Shown: positions 7,141 through 14,614, numbered from the stretch's first letter. The stretch: 21,619 bases of DNA from JBBDXS01 sp964418365 (GCA_964418365.1 CAYQLM010000054.1:1-21619), one strand, 5' to 3'. The notes: a model not told the origin generated them from the letters alone. Made by a program: numbers and translations.

Positions 7141-7746
7141 GTGGCATACAAGCTGGAAGGAACCATCCTAGAGGTCTGCACTTGCAACATACTGTGTCCC
7201 TGCTGGGTGGGTGAAGACCCGGACAATCCCACCTGCGACTCTATATTCGCTTATCACATCGACAAGGGGAGCGTGAACGGCACCGATGTCTCGGGCCGTA
7301 CGCTCGGACTGTTCGTCCACATTCCCGGGAACGTCCTCAAGGGTAACTGGAAGGTCGCCCTCTTTGTTGACGATGGGGCGAACGACCAACAGCACGAGGC
7401 CTTGGTCAACGTCTGGTCCGGCAAGTTGGGCGGCCCCGTTGCGGACGTCGCCCAGCTCATCGGCGAAGTCGTCTCCGTCGAGCGCGTGCCGATTACGTAT
7501 GAGATTCAGGAGGGCAAAGGCGCGATCAAGATCGGCTCGATCGCCGAAGCGGAGATGGAGCCGTACCGCGGTCCCACCGGCCAAGTAACTACTCTCAATG
7601 AGAGCATCTTCACGACCATCCCCGGGGCGCCGGCCTGGGTGGCCAAGGCCTCCCGGTACGTGCGGAAGAGCTCGAAGTACGGCCTTAAGGACATCGACCT
7701 GCAGGGCCACAATGCCATCCAGGGCAGCTTCCGTTTCGAGGCCTAA
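7141..7746 (+). CDS. DUF1326 Cys-rich protein
   Basis: This 201-residue protein matches the DUF1326 family by its N-terminal EVCTCNILCPCWVG motif (Cys13, 15, 19, 21) plus Cys32, and by the following mixed beta body with GLFVHIPGNVLKGNWKVALFVDD (75-97). No signal peptide or membrane segment is seen. The CTCN..CPC motif looks suited to binding a soft metal or forming disulfides; this is inference. It starts with GTG at 7141, supported by AAAGGAG (7127-7133) seven bases upstream. DUF1326 and DUF2182 genes are commonly neighbours in other bacteria, which suggests a joint function. It is 87 bp after DUF1059 and 47 bp before DUF2182. Confidence 0.82.
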   Translation: MAYKLEGTILEVCTCNILCPCWVGEDPDNPTCDSIFAYHIDKGSVNGTDVSGRTLGLFVHIPGNVLKGNWKVALFVDDGANDQQHEALVNVWSGKLGGPVADVAQLIGEVVSVERVPITYEIQEGKGAIKIGSIAEAEMEPYRGPTGQVTTLNESIFTTIPGAPAWVAKASRYVRKSSKYGLKDIDLQGHNAIQGSFRFEA

Positions 7747-7793
7747 GCCCCGCGTCGACGCCCTCGGCAGCATCGAGTGAGCAGCGTGGTTCC

Positions 7794-8600
7794 ATGTTCT
7801 GGACGCGTTTAGATACCCGCAGGTACTTCATCCCGACCCTGGTTGGGCTCATCGTGCTGGCTTGGCTCGCCCTCATCCTTTGGGGCCGCTCTCCGTATGC
7901 CGGCTACCTCAGCCACAAGGAGCTGCACGGCCAGGAGTTGTCGGGGAACGCCAACGCCGCGGGCGTCGCCCTGCTCTTCGTCCTCGGCTGGACGGCGATG
8001 ACCGTGGCGATGATGCTGCCCACGAGCCTCCCGCTGTTCGACCTGTTCCAGCGCCTCGTCCGCCGCCGCCCCGACGCTTCACGCCTGACCGCGCTTCTCA
8101 TCGCCGGGTACGTGACGGTCTGGTCCGCCTTCGGCGTCGTGGCGCACACCGGCGACCGCTTCATCCACCTCGGCGTCGACCATATCGGCTGGCTTGCAGC
8201 AAACCCGCAAGTGATCCCTGCTGCCGTCCTTGTGCTGGCGGGCGTATACCAATTCACGCCGCTGAAGTATATGTGCCTAGACAAGTGCCGGTCGCCTCTG
8301 AGTTTCATCACAGAGCACTGGCACGGCAGGCGCGAGCGCGCGGAGGCGTTCAAGCTAGGACTGCACCACGGACTGTTCTGCGTAGGCTGTTGCTGGTCGC
8401 TGATGCTCCTCATGTTAGCCGTGGGGACAGGGAACATCGGCTGGATGCTCGGGCTGGGCGCGGTCATGGCCATCGAGAAGAACATGCCCTGGGGCCGGCG
8501 CCTGAGCGCGCCGCTGGGCGTGCTCCTGCTCGCGGCGGGCTTCGCATTGCTGGCACTCGCGGCGCCGTCAGCCTGCGCGCACAGCCTTACGGGCTGCTAG
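7794..8600 (+). CDS. DUF2182 integral membrane protein, putative metal-binding
   Basis: This 268-residue protein has about seven hydrophobic segments (roughly 11-30, 56-76, 98-117, 139-156, 194-212, 214-228, 239-258) and the DUF2182 signatures WTAMTVAMMLPTSLPLFDLF at 66-85, YQFTPLKYMCLDKCRSPLSF at 152-171 (Cys161, Cys165) and HHGLFCVGCCWSLMLLML at 191-208 (His191-192, Cys196, 199, 200). The paired Cys and His next to membrane helices suggest a metal or haem site, though no biochemistry is known to me. The ATG at 7794 has only a weak upstream GAGTGAG. It is the last gene of the DUF1059-DUF1326-DUF2182 group; a 90-bp repeat element follows 25 bp after its stop. Confidence 0.85.
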   Translation: MFWTRLDTRRYFIPTLVGLIVLAWLALILWGRSPYAGYLSHKELHGQELSGNANAAGVALLFVLGWTAMTVAMMLPTSLPLFDLFQRLVRRRPDASRLTALLIAGYVTVWSAFGVVAHTGDRFIHLGVDHIGWLAANPQVIPAAVLVLAGVYQFTPLKYMCLDKCRSPLSFITEHWHGRRERAEAFKLGLHHGLFCVGCCWSLMLLMLAVGTGNIGWMLGLGAVMAIEKNMPWGRRLSAPLGVLLLAAGFALLALAAPSACAHSLTGC

Positions 8601-8625
8601 AACGTCCCGCCGGGGCCACGCGCTG

Positions 8626-8715
8626 CTCCCTCACCCCCGGCCCCTCTCCCTCTGCGAGGGAGAGGGGCGATCTCTCGGTCGCGATGTGGACTTGCGCCGG
8701 CTCGGAGTGAGGGAG
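8626..8715 (+). repeat. Gene-less relative of the DUF559 cassette
   Basis: It opens with the same CTCCCTCACCCC (8626-8637) and closes with GTGAGGGAG (8707-8715). Inside is a 12-bp perfect stem (8641-8652 with 8656-8667, TGC loop) built on the same CCTCTCCCTC core as the cassette hairpins. The remaining 39 nt carry no gene. Like the cassette at 4281-4765, its right end puts GAGGGAG shortly upstream of the next start codon (ATG at 8730, 14 bases away). Confidence 0.75.
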
Positions 8716-8729
8716 TACGACGGTAGCGC

Positions 8730-9842
8730 ATGACCGTTCCTCCTACCACGAAGGCCGTCGTCCAGACCGGCGTGCGGGCGCTGGAGCTACGTGAGCTGCC
8801 GCTGCCGGAGCGCATCGGGCCGGAGGAGGGGCTGCTGCGCGTCGACGCCTGCGGCATCTGCGGCTCCGATTACGAGCAGTACGCAGGCGTGATGCCCGGC
8901 CTGCCCTTCCCGCTCATTCCCGGCCACGAGCCCGTCGGCACGATCATCGAGCTGGGTGACGTCGCTGCGCGGCGCTGGGGCGTCGCGACGGGCGACCGCG
9001 TCTGCGTCGAAACGCTGCTGCCGTGCGGCTACTGCCGCCAGTGTCGCGCCGGCGCGTACCGTTTGTGCAGCGGGCGGCGCGGGCTCTCCGGCTACGGCTA
9101 CCTGGGACTCGATACGCCGCCGGGCCTGTGGGGTGCGTACAGCGAGTACCTCTACCTCGATCCGCACACGGTGCTGCACAAGATCGACCCGTCGGTACCG
9201 CCCGAGATCGCGACGCTGTTCAACCCGATCGGCGCGGGCATCCGCTGGGCGCAACAGGTGCCCGGCACCAAGATCGGCGACACGATCGTCATCCTCGGGC
9301 CGGGGCAGCGCGGGCTGGGCAGCGTCATCGCCGCGCGCGAGGCAGGCGCATCGTGCATCATCGTGACGGGACTGAGCGCGGACGAACGCAAGCTGGCCCT
9401 CGCGCGCGAGTTCGGCGCGCACCACACGATCGATGTCGAGCGCGAGGACGTCGTGCGGCGCGTCCGCGAGATCACGGACGGCGCGCTGGCCGACGTCGTC
9501 GTCGACGTGACGGCGTACGCGAACGAGCCGGTCACGCAGGCGATCGACCTCGCGCGGCGCGGCGGGACGATCGTGCTCGCGGGCATGAAGGGCCAGCGGC
9601 CTGTAGAAAACTTCTACAACGACCGCATCGTCGGCAAGGAGCTGACGATCAAGGGCGTCTTCGGCGTCGACTTCCCTGCCTACGAGCCGGCGGTGCGGCT
9701 GATCGAGTCGGGCAAGTACCCGCTCGAGAAGATGCACACGCACACGCTGCCGCTGGAGGAGGCGGAGCGGGCGCTGAAGCTCCTGGCGCGGGAGATCCCC
9801 GGCGAGGAAGCGATCCACATCGCGCTGGTACCGGCCATGTAG
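8730..9842 (+). CDS. Zinc-dependent alcohol dehydrogenase (MDR family)
   Basis: This 370-residue medium-chain dehydrogenase/reductase has the catalytic zinc ligands in CGICGSD (Cys41) and GHEPVG (His66, Glu67), and the four structural-zinc Cys in CGYCRQCRAGAYRLC (Cys99, 102, 105, 113). The Rossmann domain begins at about 185 with VILGPGQRGLG. It should oxidise an alcohol or polyol with NAD(P)+, or reduce the matching carbonyl; the substrate is not predictable. It stands alone, with repeat elements on both sides (8626-8715 and 9867-9956). The nearest SD-like sequence is the end of the upstream repeat. Confidence 0.9.
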   Translation: MTVPPTTKAVVQTGVRALELRELPLPERIGPEEGLLRVDACGICGSDYEQYAGVMPGLPFPLIPGHEPVGTIIELGDVAARRWGVATGDRVCVETLLPCGYCRQCRAGAYRLCSGRRGLSGYGYLGLDTPPGLWGAYSEYLYLDPHTVLHKIDPSVPPEIATLFNPIGAGIRWAQQVPGTKIGDTIVILGPGQRGLGSVIAAREAGASCIIVTGLSADERKLALAREFGAHHTIDVEREDVVRRVREITDGALADVVVDVTAYANEPVTQAIDLARRGGTIVLAGMKGQRPVENFYNDRIVGKELTIKGVFGVDFPAYEPAVRLIESGKYPLEKMHTHTLPLEEAERALKLLAREIPGEEAIHIALVPAM

Positions 9843-9866
9843 CGCGCGCAGGGCCAAATGTAGATC

Positions 9867-9956
9867 TGTCATTCCGAACGCAGCGAGGAATCTGATCCCT
9901 CGCGAACCGCGGCGCATTCTCGAGCGATCAGACCCTTCGCTTCGCTCAGGGTGACA
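9867..9956. repeat. Palindromic element with two unlike hairpin arms
   Basis: Left arm 9867-9897 and right arm 9926-9956 are inverted copies (23 of 31 positions agree when one is reversed), with perfect TCTGATC/GATCAGA at the inner edge. Each arm is itself a small hairpin: ATTCC pairs with GGAAT on the left, ACCCT with AGGGT on the right. Similar words occur at 14582-14614 and 16988. Confidence 0.65.
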
Positions 9957-9978
9957 AAAGTCGGTATCCTAGCGCCGT

Positions 9979-10419
9979 ATGGCAGAAGCAGACTTGGAAC
10001 GCGGGCGGCAGCGCGTCGCGAAGATCCTGCAGGTGATGCCCTTCTCGCTGCAGCTCGGGATGGAGTTGGTCGAGGCGGGCGAGGGCTGGGTGAAGGTGCG
10101 CCTACCCTTCAAGAAGGAGAACACGACAGCCGCCGACGCGCTGCACGGCGGCGCCATCGCCTCGCTCATCGATACGACGGGTTCGATGGCAGCGTGGACG
10201 ACGTCGGAGATCGGCAATCCGCGCTACTTCGGCTCGACGGTCGGGATGACGGTGAACTACCTCTCCGGCGTGCTGGCGCAAGACTGCCTGGCGGAGGGCC
10301 GAGTACTCAAGCGAGGCAAGGAGATCGTCTACAGCGACGTGCGCGTGACCGATACTGCGGGCAAGCTCTGCGCGCAGGGCTCGGTGATCTATCGCATCGT
10401 CGACCGCGGCGAGGCATAA
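9979..10419 (+). CDS. PaaI-family hotdog thioesterase
   Basis: This 146-residue single hotdog domain has the PaaI-type active site LHGGAIASLIDTTGSMAA at 55-72 (His56-Gly-Gly, Asp65) and a following STVGMTVNYLSG strand at 86-97. It should hydrolyse acyl-CoA thioesters, possibly aromatic or medium-chain, as a tetramer in the cytoplasm. There is no Shine-Dalgarno sequence: TATCCT (9965-9970) ends eight bases before the ATG, so a leaderless transcript is possible. LapA follows 31 bp downstream with its own strong ribosome binding site. Length fits the family. Confidence 0.87.
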   Translation: MAEADLERGRQRVAKILQVMPFSLQLGMELVEAGEGWVKVRLPFKKENTTAADALHGGAIASLIDTTGSMAAWTTSEIGNPRYFGSTVGMTVNYLSGVLAQDCLAEGRVLKRGKEIVYSDVRVTDTAGKLCAQGSVIYRIVDRGEA

Positions 10420-10450
10420 TACACCTAAGGCGCCAACCAGGAGGAGCACG

Positions 10451-10729
10451 ATGTCGCAGGAACCCCGCCCGACGACCACTCCGGCAGAACACGTCGAAGA
10501 GCGCGACGTCCTCGATCAGATCAAGATCGCGGGAGTCATGATCGCGGTCGGCGTGCTGCTCTTGTTCTTTCTCTCGAACTTCCAGCACGTCGAGATCAAG
10601 TTCCTCGGGGCCACATGGCACCCGCGCATGATCTGGGCGCTCATCGTCAGCGCGCTGCTGGGCGCGATCGGCGCCGCGCTGGCGTTCACGGTGCGGGGCC
10701 GGCGGGCCAAGGGGGTACGTAAGAGCTAG
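10451..10729 (+). CDS. LapA-like (DUF1049) two-helix membrane protein
   Basis: This 92-residue protein has a polar N-terminus, a first membrane helix at about 25-42, a short loop with LSNFQHVEIKFLG (41-53), a second helix at about 61-81 and a basic tail. That layout and the SN-x-Q-x-V-x-I-x-F-L-G loop match the lipopolysaccharide assembly protein A domain family, which in enterobacteria helps control LPS synthesis; in other phyla the role is unclear. AGGAGG (10439-10444) is six bases before the ATG. CATAAT overlapping the stop of the upstream gene (10415-10420) might be an internal -10. Confidence 0.8.
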   Translation: MSQEPRPTTTPAEHVEERDVLDQIKIAGVMIAVGVLLLFFLSNFQHVEIKFLGATWHPRMIWALIVSALLGAIGAALAFTVRGRRAKGVRKS

Positions 10730-10734
10730 GCCCC

Positions 10735-10758
10735 CACGCAGCGCGAACGCTAGGCGTG
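10735..10758. terminator. Hairpin between convergent genes
   Basis: CACGC (10735-10739) and AGCG (10740-10743) pair with CGCT (10748-10751) and GCGTG (10754-10758) across a CGAA loop, with a two-base bulge. It lies between LapA (+) and the lipoprotein gene (-), overlapping the latter's stop codon. No T-run follows, so it may be a bidirectional or Rho-assisted terminator. Confidence 0.35.
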
Positions 10759-12141
10759 CGGCGGCGCGGGCGGCTCGATATTGATATTCGGGTCGTTGGG
10801 CGTAATGATCGCGACGTGCAGCGTGAAGCGCCCCTGGCCGCCCGATGTCTCTCCCTCGAAGCCCAGCGCCTGGCTGAGCGCCCGCGTATCGCCGGAGAAG
10901 TCCATCTGCAGCGCGACCGGCCAGTTGCCCTGCTCCGCGATCCAGATATCGAAGGCGTTGATCTTCACGCCCGTGAAGTCCGGCACCGAGATGCCGAGCG
11001 CCGACGCCGCCTGGAGCGACTCGTCCACGGCGTAGTGCTTCGCAACGGTGCCGCCGACGACTTCCCCCCTGCCGGGAAAGGCCCGGAAGTCCGAGAAGTC
11101 GGCGAAGTTCGTCCAGAAGACCGCCGAGGCGGGACAGATGCCGACGTCCTCCATGACGGCCGGGTCGAACTGGTCCACTTCGTTCATCCCGTTGCCGGTA
11201 TCGAGCCAGGCGCGGTTGCCGATGATGACGAGATCATCCTTGCCCATCGTGACGCCGCCGACGAGGCCGCTGATGCTGCAGGTAAACCTGTCGGGGAACT
11301 GGAATGACCCTTCCGAGCGCAGCGTGAAGCTCGTGTCGCCCTCGATCGATGTTTCGTAGGTGACGCGGAAGCTGTTGAGCGCTTCGGTCGGCGAATGGCT
11401 GCCGAGCGGGCCGGGCGTCGGCTCGACCGTCGGCTCCCCCCGGGGCCGGATCTTCCCTTTCAGGACGCCGACGATGCGCTTGTCGAGCTGCTGCGCGATC
11501 GAGACGACCTCGTCCTGCACGTTCTTGTCGTCGAGGCGGCCCAGCCCCACGCCGGCGACGATACGCCCGCGGCGGAAGTAGGCGATCGTCGCGGTGAACT
11601 TGAGCCCGCCCGAGTCTTCGCCCGTGTCGATGTGGAGCACGCGGCCGGCCGCCTCGTCGGCGATGTTCGGGGTCTCATAGGCGTCGTACGACGTGATCGT
11701 CGCGCCGTCGGCATCGGCCTTCCCTACTTCGTTCGGGAAGTCGTTGGTGAGCTGATCGTTCCAGTCGACCAGGGCGCCGGCGGCGTCGCCGTACAGGTCG
11801 ACGCTGGTACCGACGAGGAAGACGCCCTCGCTGCCGCCGAAGGCGGCGTCCTGGCTGATGTAGTTCTGGTCGTACGCCTTCGCGAACCCGGCGCGCTGCA
11901 GGTCGGCGCGCTCGTCGTCCTCGTCCGTCGCGTCGGCGACGCGGTCTTCCAGCGTCTGGAGCCCGTTATCTTCGTCGGCGGTGAAGGCACTGTACGCTGA
12001 GCCGAGCTCCTCGCGCGGGAGGGCCATGGCGATGAGCTCGCTGTCGTTGAGGTCGCGTTTGCTGAGATCGGACGTGCCGCTGCCGCTGCAGATAAACGAC
12101 AGCATGGCGAGCGGAGCGAGGAGCAGCAGGATTCGTCGCAC
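10750..12141 (-). CDS. Two-domain exported protein, probable lipoprotein
   Basis: This 463-residue protein begins with a hydrophobic signal (MRRILLLLAPLAMLSFIC); Cys18 is a possible lipid site, but the preceding SFI is not a standard lipobox. Residues about 30-225 are shared with the neighbouring paralogue (SELIAMALPREELG, DLQRAGFAKAYDQNYIS, YFRRGRIVAGVGLGRLD). After a Pro-rich linker near 245-260, residues 265-450 resemble LolA/LppX-like beta half-barrels (FRVTYETSIEGDTSFTLRSE, GNRAWLD, TGVKINAFDIWIAE), which bind lipids in other proteins; the resemblance is by eye only. The GTG at 12141 was chosen because AAGGAGG lies seven bases upstream; the in-frame TTG at 12162 does not have this support. 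No specific function is recognised. Confidence 0.7.
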   Translation of the reverse strand: MRRILLLLAPLAMLSFICSGSGTSDLSKRDLNDSELIAMALPREELGSAYSAFTADEDNGLQTLEDRVADATDEDDERADLQRAGFAKAYDQNYISQDAAFGGSEGVFLVGTSVDLYGDAAGALVDWNDQLTNDFPNEVGKADADGATITSYDAYETPNIADEAAGRVLHIDTGEDSGGLKFTATIAYFRRGRIVAGVGLGRLDDKNVQDEVVSIAQQLDKRIVGVLKGKIRPRGEPTVEPTPGPLGSHSPTEALNSFRVTYETSIEGDTSFTLRSEGSFQFPDRFTCSISGLVGGVTMGKDDLVIIGNRAWLDTGNGMNEVDQFDPAVMEDVGICPASAVFWTNFADFSDFRAFPGRGEVVGGTVAKHYAVDESLQAASALGISVPDFTGVKINAFDIWIAEQGNWPVALQMDFSGDTRALSQALGFEGETSGGQGRFTLHVAIITPNDPNINIEPPAPPHA

Positions 12142-12217
12142 GGGAGGGCCTCCTTCCGCCAAGGCGGGAACATACAGGCTGGATCAGTTTCGGCCGTACG
12201 GGCCGCGATCCGTAGTG

Positions 12218-12250
12218 GGGTTCCCCTATCTAGGCTTGGATAAGGAACCC
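12218..12250. terminator. Long hairpin around the stop codon of the short paralogue
   Basis: GGGTTCC (12218-12224) pairs with GGAACCC (12244-12250); part of the interior (CCTATC with GATAAGG) can extend the stem. The stop codon at 12226-12228 is inside the loop. With no T-run it is a weak terminator candidate. Confidence 0.25.
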
Positions 12251-13098
12251 TTGCCCGGCCGACTTGAACCCTGGCGTGAACGGAGCGTGCTGTCCACGTG
12301 CGGCTGGCCTTGGAAGCCAGTCCGCAGCACGTCCACCGACAGCAGGTCGGCCTCAACCTCTTTCGGCTTGGGAGTCGCCGTCGAACGGTTCGCCATCTTC
12401 CCTCCGAGGACAGCAAGGATACGCGCGTCGAGCAGGTGTGCGAGTTCTCTTGCTTGCGCCCTTGAATCTTCTCGATTTGCCCGCTCGATGAACACTCCAC
12501 CGCCGAGCCTGCCCCGCCGAAAGGCGATGGTCGTAATGTAAAGTTCAACCTCACTAGGCAACTCATCTATCTTCAGGGAGGCCACGACAACGTATCCCCC
12601 CGCCTCCTGCCCTATGTCTCCCACCTCGAAGGGTTCAACGCTTTCGATCGTGAAACCTTCGACGCTTGAGGTTGTCGCCTCTTCGGTCTTGCGTGCTGTG
12701 TATTGCAGATCACGCGTCGCCCCTTCGGCACTGCTATAGACATTAACACCGGTTCCGATCTCATATACCCCTCCCCCTAGCAGCGCAACATCGTTCGCGT
12801 AGTGCTCCGTATATCCTTTGACGAAGCCGGCTTCCTCCAACGCCTGCCGCTCGGCGTCTGGATCGGTTGCGTAGGACACTCTGTCCTCACGGTCTATGAA
12901 ACCCGAGATGCCTTCGACAAGCGGGTAACTTCCATAGGGGCCCGGAATCTCGTCCGCTCGGAACACCATTGCAATTAGTTCATCGTCGCTGATCTCTTGG
13001 GCTGTGGGATCTATGCCGCTGCTACATGAGCTTGCTAGAAGGACGACGAGGCCCACGAACGGTATGGATTTTCGGAGAATACCCACTCTACGAAGCAT
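12226..13098 (-). CDS. Single-domain lipoprotein paralogue with divergent C-terminal tail
   Basis: This 290-residue protein has a signal peptide ending LLASSC (Cys25), an acceptable lipobox, so it is probably anchored outside the membrane. Its body repeats the N-terminal domain of the next gene downstream: DDELIAMVFRADEIPGPYG against DSELIAMALPREELGSAYS, ALEEAGFVKGYTEHYAND against DLQRAGFAKAYDQNYISQD, and AFRRGRLGGGVFIER against YFRRGRIVAGVGLGR. It has no counterpart of the paralogue's second domain and ends in a basic, low-complexity tail from about residue 255. GC is lower than around it (33 and 30 of 60 in two sampled lines, against about 41 in the paralogue). No Shine-Dalgarno sequence precedes the ATG; see the promoter at 13105. 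Function unknown. Confidence 0.7.
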   Translation of the reverse strand: MLRRVGILRKSIPFVGLVVLLASSCSSGIDPTAQEISDDELIAMVFRADEIPGPYGSYPLVEGISGFIDREDRVSYATDPDAERQALEEAGFVKGYTEHYANDVALLGGGVYEIGTGVNVYSSAEGATRDLQYTARKTEEATTSSVEGFTIESVEPFEVGDIGQEAGGYVVVASLKIDELPSEVELYITTIAFRRGRLGGGVFIERANREDSRAQARELAHLLDARILAVLGGKMANRSTATPKPKEVEADLLSVDVLRTGFQGQPHVDSTLRSRQGSSRPGKGSLSKPR

Positions 13099-13104
13099 AG
13101 GAGT

Positions 13105-13134
13105 AGCCTAAGGAGAGCATCTCTGACGAGTCAA
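13105..13134 (-). promoter_or_regulatory. Possible promoter giving a leaderless mRNA
   Basis: On the minus strand TTGACT (13134-13129) is followed after 18 nt by TAGGCT (13110-13105), which ends six bases before the ATG at 13098. Transcription would start at or next to the start codon, consistent with the missing ribosome binding site. Confidence 0.35.
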
Positions 13135-13163
13135 GACGCTATACCTCGCGGGCCGAGTAGCAA

Positions 13164-13180
13164 CCAGCCGGAAAGGCTGG
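13164..13180 (-). terminator. Hairpin downstream of dnaN
   Basis: CCAGCC (13164-13169) pairs with GGCTGG (13175-13180) over a GGAAA loop. A second hairpin, CTTCGT with ACGAAG (13191-13210), lies closer to the dnaN stop. Neither has a T-run; together they could end the dnaN transcript. Confidence 0.3.
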
Positions 13181-13230
13181 GCGTTAGTCTCTTCGTCGCT
13201 GCTAACGAAGCGAGGAGATCTAAGCGCCGC

Positions 13231-14364
13231 CTACCACTGCACCACCATGGGCATGAGGACGTGGACAAAGCGCTCGTCGCCGACGGGGCGGAGGACGCCC
13301 TGGCGCGAGGGGCCGTTCATCTCGAGCACGACGCGGCCGCCGTCGACGACCTGCAGGAAGTCCTGCAGATAGCGGCCGTTGAACGCGATCTTGTCGGGCT
13401 CGCCCTCGATCGTCGCGTCGAGCTCGCCCATGTTGTCGCCGACCTCTTCGGCGCGCGCGGAGATCACCATGCGCCCGGGCGCGACGTCCTCGCCGGGCTG
13501 GAACTGCAGCCGGACGATGCCGCTGCCGTCGCGGGCGAAGATCGAAGCGATACGCGTCTCGCGCAGGAACTCCGCCGCGTCCACCGTCGCGCGGCTCGAG
13601 ACGTCCTCGGGGATGAGCTGGCCGTAGTTTGGAAACGTGCCCTGGATCAGCTGCGCCACCAGCTCGACGTTCTTGAGCTGGAAGAGCGCCTGCGTGCGCG
13701 TGGCGTTCAGCGTGAGCGTGATCGGCTCCGTCTCCTCCGGCAGCAGCCGGTTCAGCTCGCCGAGCGCGCGCGCCGGGATGATCACCTCCGTGCGCTCCTT
13801 GACGGCCTTCGGCAGCGTCAGCTTGCGCACAGACAGGCGGAAGCCATCGGCGGCGGCGAGCGTCAGCTCATCGCCCTCCATCACGAGATCGACGCCGGTC
13901 AGCACCGGCCGCGAGTCGTCCGTCGCCGCGGCGATGATCACCTGCGCGATCGCTTGGTGGAGCTCCTTGGGGTCGAGCTGCACCGCGCCGCCGTCGTCGA
14001 CCGACGGGATGGGCGGGAAGTCGTCGGCGTCGACGCCGGCGATGGACGCCTGGTTGCGCGCACAGGCGAGCTTGAGCTGGCGCGACCGGGGCGCGAGCGT
14101 GAGCTCGATCTTCTCGCTGGGCAGCGAGTTCACGAAGTCCCCGAGAAGGCGCGACGGCACGGTGATCGCGCCCTCTTCCTCGACCTCAGCGCCGATCCAG
14201 CAGCTCAGCGCGATCTCGAGGTTCGTCGCGGCGAGCTTGAGGCGCCCCTCCTCGGTCGCGATGAGGACGTTTGCGGTGATGGGCAGCGTGCTGCGCGTCG
14301 CCACGGCGCGGCCGACGATGCCCAGCCCCTTGGCAAGGTGCTCTTGAAGACAGGATACGTTCAT
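13231..14364 (-). CDS. dnaN: DNA polymerase III beta subunit (sliding clamp)
   Basis: This 377-residue protein has the three clamp domains. Recognisable parts are the start SCLQEHLAKGLGIVGRAVATR, DFPPIP at about 114-119, ATDDSRPVLTGV at about 146-157, GTFPNYGQLIP in the middle of the clamp, and the C-terminal PSRQGVLRPVGDERFVHVLMPM. It forms the dimeric ring that tethers the replicative polymerase and repair enzymes to DNA. The ATG at 14364 was chosen over an in-frame GTG three codons upstream because AGGTGA lies five bases before it and MNVSCLQ is the usual start. It has a good promoter of its own. No dnaA, recF or gyrB is adjacent and no DnaA-box cluster was seen. Confidence 0.96.
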   Translation of the reverse strand: MNVSCLQEHLAKGLGIVGRAVATRSTLPITANVLIATEEGRLKLAATNLEIALSCWIGAEVEEEGAITVPSRLLGDFVNSLPSEKIELTLAPRSRQLKLACARNQASIAGVDADDFPPIPSVDDGGAVQLDPKELHQAIAQVIIAAATDDSRPVLTGVDLVMEGDELTLAAADGFRLSVRKLTLPKAVKERTEVIIPARALGELNRLLPEETEPITLTLNATRTQALFQLKNVELVAQLIQGTFPNYGQLIPEDVSSRATVDAAEFLRETRIASIFARDGSGIVRLQFQPGEDVAPGRMVISARAEEVGDNMGELDATIEGEPDKIAFNGRYLQDFLQVVDGGRVVLEMNGPSRQGVLRPVGDERFVHVLMPMVVQW

Positions 14365-14408
14365 AATGATCACCTACATACACGAATTGCTGGATGGAGT
14401 GCGGGTAG

Positions 14409-14437
14409 AGTATAGGCCAGGGTTCGACAGGTGGCAA
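14409..14437 (-). promoter_or_regulatory. dnaN: Sigma-70-type promoter of dnaN
   Basis: On the minus strand TTGCCA (14437-14432, 5/6) and TATACT (14414-14409, 5/6) are separated by exactly 17 nt. The start site would be near 14402, giving a leader of about 38 nt with the Shine-Dalgarno sequence at its end. Confidence 0.7.
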
Positions 14438-14449
14438 TAGCCGCGCGTC

Positions 14450-14508
14450 CTTCGACAAGCTCAGGATGAACATGCAGAGCCTTGAGGATCATGCTGAGCC
14501 TGTCGAAG
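14450..14508. repeat. Inverted repeat, CTTCGACA family
   Basis: The left arm (14450-14469, starting CTTCGACAAGCTCAG) and the right arm (14489-14508) are inverted copies agreeing at 18 of 20 positions, separated by 19 nt. It lies in the 313-bp gap between dnaN and the oxidoreductase gene. That gap also holds the dnaN promoter, the hairpin at 14582-14614 and the ECF41-type promoter at 14627-14653; nothing else was seen there. Confidence 0.75.
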
Positions 14509-14581
14509 CACGCGCCGTCACATGCAATCCGTTGTCTCAAGCGGCCAGATGCTTCCTCCTGAGGCGGACGAGTCGCGGAGT

Positions 14582-14614
14582 TCACCCTGAGCGGAGTCGA
14601 AGGGCTCAGGGTGA
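14582..14614. repeat. Perfect hairpin, TCACCCTGAGC family
   Basis: TCACCCTGAGC (14582-14592) pairs with GCTCAGGGTGA (14604-14614), 11 perfect pairs with an 11-base loop containing GTCGAAG. It shares words with the repeats at 9926-9956 and 14450-14508, and ends 12 bases before the ECF41-type promoter. Confidence 0.75.

Noticed and set aside
8787..9917. Open antisense frame of over 370 codons opposite the alcohol dehydrogenase
   Set aside because: It has no recognisable motifs, is rich in Arg, Asp and Val as expected from the reverse of a GC-rich gene, and overlaps a clear enzyme gene completely.
12230..12360. tRNA-like segment on the minus strand: a five-pair stem with a seven-base TTCCAAG loop (anticodon-like CCA) and a GGTTCAAGTC word
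   Set aside because: The T-stem does not pair, no D-arm or acceptor stem can be drawn, and the region lies inside the open frame of the short lipoprotein gene.
13231..14440. Possible replication origin beside dnaN
   Set aside because: No DnaA-box cluster, AT-rich region or dnaA gene is visible; the gap next to dnaN is explained by promoters and repeats.
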